DNA of 42,661 nt from Acidithiobacillus ferrivorans (GCA_018853935.1 JAAOMR010000093.1:1-42661); one strand, 5' to 3'; positions 17,045-23,377 are shown, counted from the stretch's first letter. Numbers and translations are program-made. Notes: generated by a model not told the origin, from the sequence alone.

Positions 17045-18396
17045 ATCAGCCCATGCGGTAAACCCTGGCGTTGTGGCCGGGTGGTGAATGCGTATCCGTA
17101 CCCATCCGCACGCTGAACCAACTTACAAAAGCGATGATGGACGTGCTGTACCAGTCCGTTTCCGGTCTGAATGTTGAAGCTGCCACTGGCGCGGATGGCA
17201 ACGCGACCCAGGTACTCGCCCTTTTTCTTGCCGGTCGTCACCACGGCCCGCACCATGTCCCCGGTCTGGAACCCGAAGGCGCTTTTAGTCCGGGTCAGAT
17301 ACCCGCGCGGAAAACCGTGTTTGGTCAGGCGCGTGCGCTGATAACTGCCGCGTCCCGTGCTTTTGACGGAGAGGACGGGCTGCCGCCATGCGTCGATGGC
17401 ATCGACGTGGCCCACGCAGGCGGCATCCAGACAATGGGCCTTGGGCATGCTGAACCGTGTGCGGTTCCACTTGGTCCGGCCACCGCTGGCGGCTTCTACA
17501 TCCATGCCGGTATCGACCAGCCGTTGCCACAATGCCCATCGGGTACTGTTGATGACGGCGGCATCTTTAAGAGGTGCCTTACGGACCGCCTCTATGTGAG
17601 CTAAACGCTTGGTGTCGTGGGCCAGAAACGCCCGCACGTCCTGATTGCTCTTGCGCTGGTTGCAGGGAAGGCAGGCCAGGGTGAGATTCGATACCCGGTC
17701 ACTGCCACCCGTGCTCTTCGGGTGGATGTGGTCAATGGTCAGCGGCGTATGCTCCGCATCGCAGTAGGCGCATTTGCGGCCCCACTTTTCCAGCAGGTAC
17801 TCGCGCACCTCGTAGCCCTGCAATTCGCCCTGCTGGTATTCGACTCCGCTGATTTCCGGGTTCTGGAGCAGTTGGGTGTCGAATCGGTGCAGCATGGTGG
17901 ACAGACTGGTGACGGGTGCCCAGCGCCGCAACCGCGCAACCCACGCCAGCGTCGTATCGACACGGTGCTGCAGGGATGGCGCGAGCCAGCCTTCCGGCTT
18001 CGTCCGATTGTCAAAGCGGGCGGGGCGGTACCGCAGCTTTGACCGGCGGAAGCGACGGTGTCCGCCCCGCTGGGTGAGGGCATCGCGGATTGCATGGCCC
18101 CGGTGCTTTAGTTCCAGCAGCATCAGCACCACGACGGTGCGGATGACTTCGCCGGTGATCGCATCCACCGTCTCCGCATCGCGCACCAGAGCCAGCCCCG
18201 TGGTCTTGCTGCCGGGGGCAGCCGCCACCCTGACGGGTTGCAGCACGGAATTTTCCACACGCCGATCCACCAGCCGGATCGTGAACGGCACCATGCGATG
18301 CACCCGTGCCCGCCCCCGCTCCAGCAGCAACCGCGCCCGTTTCTCCGAGCACGGCATCAGCGGTTTCTTTCGTTTGTCCAATACCAATACGGCCAT
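17026..18396 (-). CDS. iscB: IscB, RNA-guided HNH nuclease with degenerate RuvC
   Basis: IscB proteins are transposon-encoded omega-RNA-guided nucleases related to Cas9. This 456-residue protein has an N-terminal PLMP domain (KKPLMPCSEKRARLLLERG, residues 10-28), a RuvC-I segment RVAAAPGSKTTGLALV (56-71), an Arg-rich bridge helix (113-129, HRRFRRSKLRYRP), RuvC-II region (LSTMLHRFDTQ, 165-175), an HNH domain with CxxC pairs (Cys209/212, Cys242/245) and IDHIHPKSTGGSDRVSN (221-237), RuvC-III MPKAHCLDAACVG (317-329), and a full C-terminal target-interaction region. The expected RuvC-I Asp is Ala60 and the RuvC-II Glu position is Met168; the HNH residues and Asp324 remain. It is thus probably a strand nickase or guided binder. 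ATG 18396 follows ATCAGGAGGCGGTA. No tnpA is present nearby. Confidence 0.93.
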   Translation of the reverse strand: MAVLVLDKRKKPLMPCSEKRARLLLERGRARVHRMVPFTIRLVDRRVENSVLQPVRVAAAPGSKTTGLALVRDAETVDAITGEVIRTVVVLMLLELKHRGHAIRDALTQRGGHRRFRRSKLRYRPARFDNRTKPEGWLAPSLQHRVDTTLAWVARLRRWAPVTSLSTMLHRFDTQLLQNPEISGVEYQQGELQGYEVREYLLEKWGRKCAYCDAEHTPLTIDHIHPKSTGGSDRVSNLTLACLPCNQRKSNQDVRAFLAHDTKRLAHIEAVRKAPLKDAAVINSTRWALWQRLVDTGMDVEAASGGRTKWNRTRFSMPKAHCLDAACVGHVDAIDAWRQPVLSVKSTGRGSYQRTRLTKHGFPRGYLTRTKSAFGFQTGDMVRAVVTTGKKKGEYLGRVAIRASGSFNIQTGNGLVQHVHHRFCKLVQRADGYGYAFTTRPQRQGLPHGLIWSKGS

Positions 18397-18399
18397 TAC

Positions 18400-18700
18400 C
18401 GCCTCCTGATAACCAGTCCTGCAGACAGCATGTCCTTACGGACGCTTGTGACTCTGACCTTGCGGTCAATATCCCCTCGGGAATGTCTGTAACCGGCTCT
18501 CACCTTGCGGTGACGGCTGGAACCTTCGGGCCTTTACCTTTGCCCATCATGACCCCCACCTTCCAGTATCCGGGACTGAGGAAGCATCCCGGAGTGGGTC
18601 TCAACGACCTGCTACAAACGTCTGCACGTTACTGCTCGTGCTCCCTGGTCAACCCAGCCTGCGTACCACCTTGCAAGCTCCGTCATTCATGACGGGGTGA
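18400..18700 (-). ncRNA. Presumptive omega-RNA of iscB
   Basis: The 286-base non-coding stretch directly upstream of iscB has the place and structure expected of an omega-RNA, transcribed in the iscB direction. On the minus strand it opens with a stem CCGTCAT/ATGACGG separated by two bases (plus 18680-18695), followed by many short stems, for example GTCC-TTAC-GGAC, TGACC-TTGC-GGTCA and CACC-TTGC-GGTG (plus strand), which lie between 18440 and 18515. IscB scaffolds are known to lie in this position with the guide at the 5' end. The guide would then come from the flank just above about 18695-18715. The exact ends cannot be set from sequence alone. Confidence 0.75.
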
Positions 18701-18991
18701 TTGACTCTGAGCCCCCGGAAGAGGTACACCGGGATGTTCCTTTTTCCACTTGGCCGCATAGAAATAATCCCAAATCGTTAACTGACACCGATAATCCAAA
18801 TTCGCGGTTCCATTCTTGATGCTCCTGCCGTAATCGGTGTCTGCCGCTATCGCTACGGATCCCACAAAGTTACCTACCCAGGAAATGGGGCTACATGCCC
18901 GGTGAATCCTCTGGTCGGGCGTACCCCCGATAAACACCCAGATCAGAAAAGCAATGAACAGGAAAAAAATCAGCTCTCCAAAATGCTTCAC
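18683..18991 (-). CDS. Small membrane protein of the tra operon, 3' end altered by IscB insertion
   Basis: A 102-residue product with an N-terminal membrane segment (ELIFFLFIAFLIWVFIGG, residues 5-22) and a short polar domain with two cysteines. ATG 18991 follows the preceding stop at 18994 by two bases. The last residues (SQSPRHE) are encoded by what appears to be the end of the IscB element, since this is the conserved stem region, so the native C-terminus has probably been replaced. I do not recognise the family. Confidence 0.65.
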   Translation of the reverse strand: MKHFGELIFFLFIAFLIWVFIGGTPDQRIHRACSPISWVGNFVGSVAIAADTDYGRSIKNGTANLDYRCQLTIWDYFYAAKWKKEHPGVPLPGAQSQSPRHE

Positions 18992-18993
18992 GG

Positions 18994-20142
18994 TCAGACT
19001 CCGGCTTTGCAGTTGCCGAGGTTATCCAGAATGGAAGCGAGATCGCCGACCGCGGCGTCACCAACCGACACCTGGTGCTTGCCGGCTTTGTCGCAATAGA
19101 CCATCACCGGATTGTTGATGTAGCCCGCGGTCGCCAGTAATGCGGTATTCCCGTCCACTTCCTGCACCATGGACAGCGTGCTGGGCACACCGCGAATGCC
19201 GCCTTCCATCTGCCCGTTCGGAGACTTTTTGAATAGTCGCTCATCCATGCTCATCTTCTTGGCCGGTGCAGGTGCGGCGAGGATGGCTTCGGCCTTGTGC
19301 AGACTGCTTTTATCCTTCTCGGCGACGGGGACATAACGAATATTCAAGGTTCCCGCGGCGATTTTAGGTGCCAAGGCCAGATAGAGCCTGTGTCCGACGC
19401 TGCCGTTGGGGTCTATGTACACCGTAGCCTGCGGGCCGGATCGGCCTTCGGTGAATCCGGTTCCACCTGTCATGAGCGTGCCGAGGGTGGATATGGTGTT
19501 TGCAGCGGTTGGGGCTTCGCTGACCGTCTGTGCCACTACCGAACGATTTGCCGCCAGCGCGAAATCTGAGATGGTGTTGTAATTCTTGCCATCGGCACCA
19601 ACGAGTGTGCCAATCATCACGAGGTTATCCGGTGCGTCCACCCAGGCAACGCCTTCCTGTCCGTTGACATCCCGGTAGAGCGCCCCGGTCAATCCGCCGG
19701 GGCCTGGCCATGTCTGAATCACTGTGGCCGTATCATCACTGGCGGAACTCAACAGATTTTGAATGGATTGTGGCGATTCCGTCGTGGGTGTGGCGGAGTA
19801 GGGCACGGCGGGCTGCGCCGTTACCACCTGGGTGGTAGACGGCATCAATGGTCCGGTGGCGGTGGTCTTGGGAAGCGGCGCGGTCTGGCGTGGCGCCATG
19901 ATGGGGGCAATGCCCGATGACTGGTCCGCTTCGGCTGGTTTTGCTGGTCCCATTATCTTGTTGGCAACCATCAGGCCGACCACGGCGAGAACCGCAACGC
20001 TAATGACCGTTTTCTGTCTGGTGCTCAATGGTTTCTTTTTGGCTTTTCCGCCTGATATGCCGTCTATGGGCTTCGTTTCCGTCTCGCCCACTACCGGTTC
20101 GTTTTTGGTGTCGATCTTCTTTTTTGCAAAAGGATTAAGCAC
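18994..20142 (-). CDS. DsbC-like membrane-anchored protein with CXXC lost (GSVG)
   Basis: A 382-residue protein with a basic cytoplasmic N-terminus, one membrane segment (about residues 44-63), a Pro/Thr-rich linker and a DsbC-like periplasmic part. The dimerisation segment reads VIQTWPGPGGLTGALYRD and the active-site region reads YIDPNGSVGHRLY, where the related protein at 10808-11635 has ADPNCIFCHLAW; both cysteines are replaced by glycine. GTG 20142 is preferred because it follows AGGAGACCAAAA; the frame upstream of it has no ribosome site and overlaps the previous gene. The start overlaps the previous stop by 8 bases. It probably has a structural or chaperone role. Confidence 0.75.
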   Translation of the reverse strand: MLNPFAKKKIDTKNEPVVGETETKPIDGISGGKAKKKPLSTRQKTVISVAVLAVVGLMVANKIMGPAKPAEADQSSGIAPIMAPRQTAPLPKTTATGPLMPSTTQVVTAQPAVPYSATPTTESPQSIQNLLSSASDDTATVIQTWPGPGGLTGALYRDVNGQEGVAWVDAPDNLVMIGTLVGADGKNYNTISDFALAANRSVVAQTVSEAPTAANTISTLGTLMTGGTGFTEGRSGPQATVYIDPNGSVGHRLYLALAPKIAAGTLNIRYVPVAEKDKSSLHKAEAILAAPAPAKKMSMDERLFKKSPNGQMEGGIRGVPSTLSMVQEVDGNTALLATAGYINNPVMVYCDKAGKHQVSVGDAAVGDLASILDNLGNCKAGV

Positions 20143-20386
20143 TTTTGGTCTCCTGCACACGGATTTCGTCAGCCAGACATTGTGTTGCCCGCCGGAGGCG
20201 ATCCATCGAGTCATCGCTTCCTAGTGTAATTACACTATTGTTACAGATTACGGTCATTTCCGTGACGCCCTTGGGCGTCAGCACATTGAGATAGAGCATG
20301 GTCAGGATGGATGCCGCAAATTCGTTAGCGGGCAGTGCGAGCAGGTCCACTGCTTCCGCATCCATATTGAATTCTTCATTGACCAT
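20135..20386 (-). CDS. Small protein of unknown function at start of tra operon
   Basis: An 83-residue soluble acidic protein (for example NEEFNMDAEAVDLLALPANEFA) without membrane segments or recognised motifs. It overlaps its upstream neighbour by 11 bases and the downstream DsbC-like gene by 8 bases, so translation is likely coupled. A perfect 16-bp palindrome (20222-20237) lies inside the gene. Size and position suggest a regulatory or accessory role, but nothing in the sequence proves it. Confidence 0.6.
   Translation of the reverse strand: MVNEEFNMDAEAVDLLALPANEFAASILTMLYLNVLTPKGVTEMTVICNNSVITLGSDDSMDRLRRATQCLADEIRVQETKSA
20222..20237. promoter_or_regulatory. Perfect 16-bp palindrome, operator-like
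   Basis: TAGTGTAATTACACTA is a perfect palindrome. Fourteen of its 16 bases match the site at 21852-21867, and the right half matches the site at 20731-20746. It lies inside the 83-residue gene, about 80 bases before the next gene. A dimeric repressor or activator encoded by the element is a likely ligand. Confidence 0.5.
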
Positions 20387-20726
20387 TTCTAGCCTCCATG
20401 CCTCGCAACTTTTGCTGCATTTCCTGCACCTGCCGGATCATATTCTCTACCGCCGGGTTGCTTGCGGCAGGCGCATCCACCGGTGTAGCCGCTTGTTTAG
20501 GCCTAATCACTATGGGCTTCGTCACCACGTTCTTCCGTGCCCTATCTGAAACGTGTTGTGCTGGTACGGGTGACAATGGAACCACCTTGACGGGTCCATG
20601 CTGGAAAACAATCACCCACAATGCCGCCGCACATCCCAACCCACCGGTGATGATCGACAAAAGTAACCACCCGCGCTTATGGCGGTGTACAACTTCTTTT
20701 GGCACTCCCAGACGGATATTTTCCAT
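20376..20726 (-). CDS. Small membrane protein, first gene of the tra operon
   Basis: A 116-residue product with a basic N-terminus (VVHRHKRGW), one membrane segment (about residues 21-43) and a polar domain ending in a predicted coiled coil (VENMIRQVQEMQQKLRGMEA, about residues 91-110). It begins the transfer operon 58 bases after the stop of the Cas12-like gene. No good ribosome-binding site precedes ATG 20726. I do not recognise the family; the topology is like a bitopic T4SS accessory. Confidence 0.6.
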   Translation of the reverse strand: MENIRLGVPKEVVHRHKRGWLLLSIITGGLGCAAALWVIVFQHGPVKVVPLSPVPAQHVSDRARKNVVTKPIVIRPKQAATPVDAPAASNPAVENMIRQVQEMQQKLRGMEARNGQ

Positions 20727-20730
20727 TCGG

Positions 20731-20746
20731 GTTTATAAATACACTA
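20731..20746. promoter_or_regulatory. Partial copy of the operator-like repeat at the tra operon start
   Basis: The sequence AAATACACTA at the right side matches the palindrome family; the left half is degenerate (11 of 16 positions match the perfect palindrome). It lies only a few bases before ATG 20726 and overlaps the candidate -10 element. Confidence 0.35.
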
Positions 20747-20764
20747 TGATAATGCAGGATGCAA
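20736..20764 (-). promoter_or_regulatory. Candidate tra operon promoter
   Basis: On the minus strand TTGCAT and TATTTA are separated by 17 bases, and the downstream element overlaps a CACTA half-site of the TAGTG...CACTA repeat family. Transcription would start within a few bases of ATG 20726, which would give almost no leader, so either the message is nearly leaderless or the true promoter is elsewhere. Confidence 0.35.
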
Positions 20765-20784
20765 GCGTGTGATAATGGAACAAC

Positions 20785-21810
20785 CTATTCCGTGGCGAGG
20801 TTAATCCCGCTGCTGTTGGCTTTTTCGCGGATCGCCGCGATCAGAAGTCCCACGGCCACGAGTGGTCGATGACGCGGTATAGTGCCCGGCACACTGCTCC
20901 CGACCTCAAGACCTATGGGCTTGGTGAAATCCACCTGCTTGATGACATCCACCCGTTTGCAGACATCCACGGCCCATTTGCGGTAGGTATCCATGCGCCA
21001 CCGGTCGAAGTTGTTGTATTCGATATTGTCTTGTCCGGTTATGGACAGGTGATAGGCCCGCCGTGCCCTGGATATGGTCCCCGGTGGCAGATGGTACTTT
21101 ATGTCCTTTTTGGTGCCGTCGAGATAATCAATTTCCAGGCGCATCACGAGGATACTGCCGTCCGGCTCCACCTTCCAGGACGGCCAGAGGGTCCCGACCC
21201 TTCGGGGTTGTCGCATCTCTGGGTTGTCCATCTTCACCATGATACTGACGTACCAGGTATATCCGACGAGCTTGCCGGCATGGCGCTTATAGCGCATCAC
21301 CAGGTGAAACCGGCGCACCAATAAATGACCTGCGATGGGCCTGTGCATCAGGAAACGCACGGAAAATGGTTCTCCATCGCGCCGCGACCAGAGCGGCATC
21401 GTCAGCTCCATCAGCGGTTTCTCTCCCGCTTTAATAGTTTTGAAATACACTTTGTATTTCTCGTTACGCTGCAGGAACTCGGCATAGGGGAGCTCGTTGG
21501 CGGACACGAGCACACCTCCGATCACGCCATTGTAGCCGTCGTGCGCGGCCTGCTCCGTATCATCGTCCTCTGGACGGCCCTTTCTTTTGATGGTGCGTCG
21601 AGCGTGTTCGCCCTTGAGCCACGTCGCCGTCATTTGCCGCGTGGCATACCAGATGTCTGCTAGTTCTGTATTAAGGTATTTTCGCCCTTTCTCCATCGTA
21701 TCGAACTGGCAGGCCTTGGCGTAAGTACGCCTGATTCTCTGTGCCTGCTCGATCAGCAAGGGTTCGTCCTTGGGATCGACCCAGGCCTTATAGACAAAGT
21801 TTCGGAACAA
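20785..21810 (-). CDS. Short Cas12m/TnpB-like protein with degenerate RuvC-I
   Basis: I do not recognise a named family with certainty. The 341-residue protein resembles in pattern the N-terminal half of Cas12m (type V-U) and related TnpB-like proteins: a helical N-terminal part, then WSRRDGEPFSVRFLMHRPI (141-159) and a beta segment FHLVMRYKRHAGKLVGYTWY (168-187), followed by RRVGTLWPSWKVEPDGSILV (203-222) and IKYHLPPGTISRARRAYHL (237-255). In those families this last region is RuvC-I with GxDxGW; here the Asp is absent. The protein stops where RuvC-II, the zinc finger and RuvC-III would follow, and no remainder is found downstream. It could be a nucleic-acid binder without nuclease activity. 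It lies 58 bases upstream of the tra operon, in the same direction. Confidence 0.5.
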   Translation of the reverse strand: MFRNFVYKAWVDPKDEPLLIEQAQRIRRTYAKACQFDTMEKGRKYLNTELADIWYATRQMTATWLKGEHARRTIKRKGRPEDDDTEQAAHDGYNGVIGGVLVSANELPYAEFLQRNEKYKVYFKTIKAGEKPLMELTMPLWSRRDGEPFSVRFLMHRPIAGHLLVRRFHLVMRYKRHAGKLVGYTWYVSIMVKMDNPEMRQPRRVGTLWPSWKVEPDGSILVMRLEIDYLDGTKKDIKYHLPPGTISRARRAYHLSITGQDNIEYNNFDRWRMDTYRKWAVDVCKRVDVIKQVDFTKPIGLEVGSSVPGTIPRHRPLVAVGLLIAAIREKANSSGINLATE

Positions 21811-21851
21811 GGGCGCCCTTCTTTGATTCGCAATCGTCGAAAATCCTAGTC

Positions 21852-21867
21852 TAGTGAAAATACACTA
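21852..21867. promoter_or_regulatory. Operator-like inverted repeat between divergent genes
   Basis: TAGTGAAAATACACTA matches the perfect palindrome at 20222-20237 at 14 of 16 positions. It lies in the 169-base gap between the minus-strand Cas12-like gene (start 21810) and the plus-strand gene at 21980, and so could control either or both. Confidence 0.5.
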
Positions 21868-21895
21868 TTGACGCGGCATCTTCCATGCCAGCCCT

Positions 21896-21979
21896 CCGCT
21901 GGTACATAGAAACTGTCCGGTACCCCTGACCGGAACGATCTACGGCACTTTCGCCGGACCTTTTGAAAGGAGATATGTC
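21896..21979 (+). promoter_or_regulatory. Repeated leader, copy A
   Basis: This leader starts with a 27-bp sequence (21896-21922, beginning CCGCTGGTACATAG and ending CTGTCCGGTA) that is repeated perfectly at 22878-22904. It contains a hairpin TCCGGT-ACCCCTG-ACCGGA-like stem (21916-21934) and a second stem CGGC/GCCG (21943-21956). TGGTACAT could act as an extended -10. A strong site GAAAGGAGATAT precedes ATG 21980. A shared promoter plus structured 5' leader is the simplest reading. Confidence 0.55.
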
Positions 21980-22828
21980 ATGTATCAGCACAATACGATT
22001 GTATCTGGTTTTATATTGGTGAATGACGCCACCACCAACGCGGCGCTTCAAGAGGCACGCGCAGAGATTGGTGAGGCCGGCTGGAAGGCGGGTTACACAG
22101 AGGAAAGGTCCAAAGTCGCCCGTGCTGCGCTCAAGAAACACGGGGCACCCGTTCTGACCAAGCTCTCCGGCACTCTCTCCGGGGTATTTACTCCCCAAAC
22201 GAAAGACGCCCAAGGAAACGTGTTCCAAAAGGTGCGGATTTTCCTAAACAACGGCCAGGACTCAACTGTTCTCTCGCTTGACCTGGGAACAGAGTTCTGT
22301 GAGCGGCTTCTTCCGAAGTTGGAGGCTGCCATTAAAGACCGCGGTATTAGCGTTGCGATCACCATCGCGTGCTTTCCCACGTCGGTTGATCGCGGTGGCC
22401 GGACGTTTGTTAATCACGTTGCGTCCGTTAAGGCAGACGGCCAAGAGGTTAAGGCGGAATCGCACTTCCGTCGTGCCCAAGATGCTTGCACTGCCGCTGT
22501 TGCTGCGCTTGAAAAGGCCGGAGTGAAAGCCAAGGCCGCGATTGATGCCACCCGGAAGGCCGCAAAGGAGGAATATTTCCTTGGCCTGGCAGGTGAGGTT
22601 GCTGCACTGTTCGGCAACACCTCCACCGCCGCCGAGCCCTCCGAAGTTGCTGCCCCAGCTCCATCGTCGGAGACATCTGAAGAGGTCGCTCGCGCCATTA
22701 GAAGGATCGAGCGTACTGAAGCTGCTCGCCTGGAGTTTGCGAAGCAGTGGGTGGAAGTAAACTTCACCGGCGATGATGCGAAACAGTTGCTTGATGTCAT
22801 TGAGGCACGTCGCAAGACTGCCGCTTGA
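21980..22828 (+). CDS. Unknown protein, possibly ssDNA-binding
   Basis: A 282-residue soluble protein starting at ATG 21980 after AAAGGAGATATGTC. The middle (about residues 78-155) has a beta-rich pattern (FQKVRIFLNNGQDSTVLSLD, VAITIACF, GGRTFVNHVASVKADGQEV) that looks like an OB-type domain, as in some phage single-strand binding proteins. The C-terminal part is an Ala/Lys-rich helix and a Pro/Ser linker followed by a charged helix. I do not recognise the family, and the OB-fold idea is inference. It is monocistronic by appearance, with the structured leader upstream and a terminator at 22840-22866. Confidence 0.6.
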   Translation: MYQHNTIVSGFILVNDATTNAALQEARAEIGEAGWKAGYTEERSKVARAALKKHGAPVLTKLSGTLSGVFTPQTKDAQGNVFQKVRIFLNNGQDSTVLSLDLGTEFCERLLPKLEAAIKDRGISVAITIACFPTSVDRGGRTFVNHVASVKADGQEVKAESHFRRAQDACTAAVAALEKAGVKAKAAIDATRKAAKEEYFLGLAGEVAALFGNTSTAAEPSEVAAPAPSSETSEEVARAIRRIERTEAARLEFAKQWVEVNFTGDDAKQLLDVIEARRKTAA

Positions 22829-22839
22829 TCCACCCCACA

Positions 22840-22866
22840 CCCCTCGCTTCGGCTTGGGGTTTTTTT
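22840..22866 (+). terminator. Rho-independent terminator after the 282-residue gene
   Basis: A CCCC/GGGG stem closes on a GCTTCGGC core with a UUCG tetraloop and is followed by seven T residues. The same GCTTCGGC core recurs in the terminators at 23350 and 23665. Confidence 0.85.
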
Positions 22867-22877
22867 ACGTCTGGCGC

Positions 22878-22957
22878 CCGCTGGTACATAGAAACTGTCC
22901 GGTATCTCCTCGCGGTACGAAACACGGCAATTTTGCCGTTTCTGAGAGGACACAAAA
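22878..22957 (+). promoter_or_regulatory. Repeated leader, copy B
   Basis: The first 27 bases (22878-22904) are identical to copy A. Downstream, ACGGCA occurs at exactly the same distance (20 bases after the repeat) in both copies, and here forms the perfect palindrome ACGGCAATTTTGCCGT (22924-22939). GAGAGGA precedes the GTG start at 22958. The conserved spacing with different sequence suggests conserved structure rather than recent copying alone. Confidence 0.55.
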
Positions 22958-23065
22958 GTGAGAAACGTCGGTCATTTGCTGCGTGGTGAACGGTGGTTGA
23001 GATGCCGGTGGCGCAAGCCTGATTTCGTGCGCGGAGGGATCAATATCCTTGGTGGCCGTGTATGA
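22958..23065 (+). CDS. 35-residue basic peptide, first of a small-gene operon
   Basis: A GTG-initiated frame of 35 residues, rich in Arg and Trp (RWLRCRWRKPD), preceded by GAGAGGA with 7-base spacing. The stop overlaps the next start as ATGA. Coding is supported by the ribosome site, the coupling and the leader; function is unknown. It could be a leader peptide. Confidence 0.5.
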   Translation: MRNVGHLLRGERWLRCRWRKPDFVRGGINILGGRV

Positions 23066-23241
23066 ATGCCGAGCAGAAGAAGCATTTGGCTGATTCCTTC
23101 AGGATAGTTGGTATGGCATATTTCGGGTATTATGGATACGATGCCTTGACAGCACATCCCATTGAATATGTTGCCCTGATCATGGCTGGCCTAGAGTTCC
23201 TGGGCTTCGAGTATCTCGCTGTTGCCATTCTAGGAGATTAA
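23062..23241 (+). CDS. 59-residue small membrane protein
   Basis: The frame begins at ATG 23062, overlapping the preceding stop as ATGA. The product has a charged N-terminus (NAEQKKHLADS) and a long hydrophobic region (about residues 14-57, with AYFGYYGYDAL and EYVALIMAGLEFLGFEY). Probably an inner-membrane protein. No family recognised. Confidence 0.55.
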   Translation: MNAEQKKHLADSFRIVGMAYFGYYGYDALTAHPIEYVALIMAGLEFLGFEYLAVAILGD

Positions 23242-23243
23242 AT

Positions 23244-23339
23244 ATGGAACAGTTCTTGGGTTTGCCCGCCGGTTTGTATGTCGGTTTGGTGTTTTTGGTT
23301 ATCGCCGCCATTGTCGTGTACACATCTAAGCATCATTGA
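23244..23339 (+). CDS. 31-residue single-pass membrane peptide
   Basis: The frame starts at ATG 23244 after TAGGAGATTAAAT. The product is MEQFLGLPAGLYVG followed by LVFLVIAAIVVYTSKHH, that is one membrane helix with a short basic tail. The size and topology recall minor coat proteins of filamentous phages or toxin-like peptides, but similarity at this length proves nothing. Followed by a strong terminator. Confidence 0.55.
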   Translation: MEQFLGLPAGLYVGLVFLVIAAIVVYTSKHH

Positions 23340-23349
23340 TCACCGCCTA

Positions 23350-23377
23350 CTCCCACGCTTCGGCCTGGGAGTTTTTT
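23350..23377 (+). terminator. Rho-independent terminator after the small-gene operon
   Basis: Stem CTCCCA/TGGGAG around the CGCTTCGGC core, followed by six T residues (23372-23377). Confidence 0.9.

Larger units (their letters stand above)
17026..18700 (-). mobile_element. Solitary IscB element inserted in the tra operon
   Basis: The block of omega-RNA region plus iscB interrupts an otherwise tightly packed operon. Its left end (plus about 18680-18715) carries the short stem typical of IS200/IS605-type iscB elements and supplies the last codons and stop of the 102-residue gene. Its right end lies near the iscB stop, where the next gene starts inside iscB. No transposase gene or target-site duplication is visible, as expected for IS200/IS605-like non-autonomous elements that insert without duplications. 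Boundaries are approximate. Confidence 0.65.
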
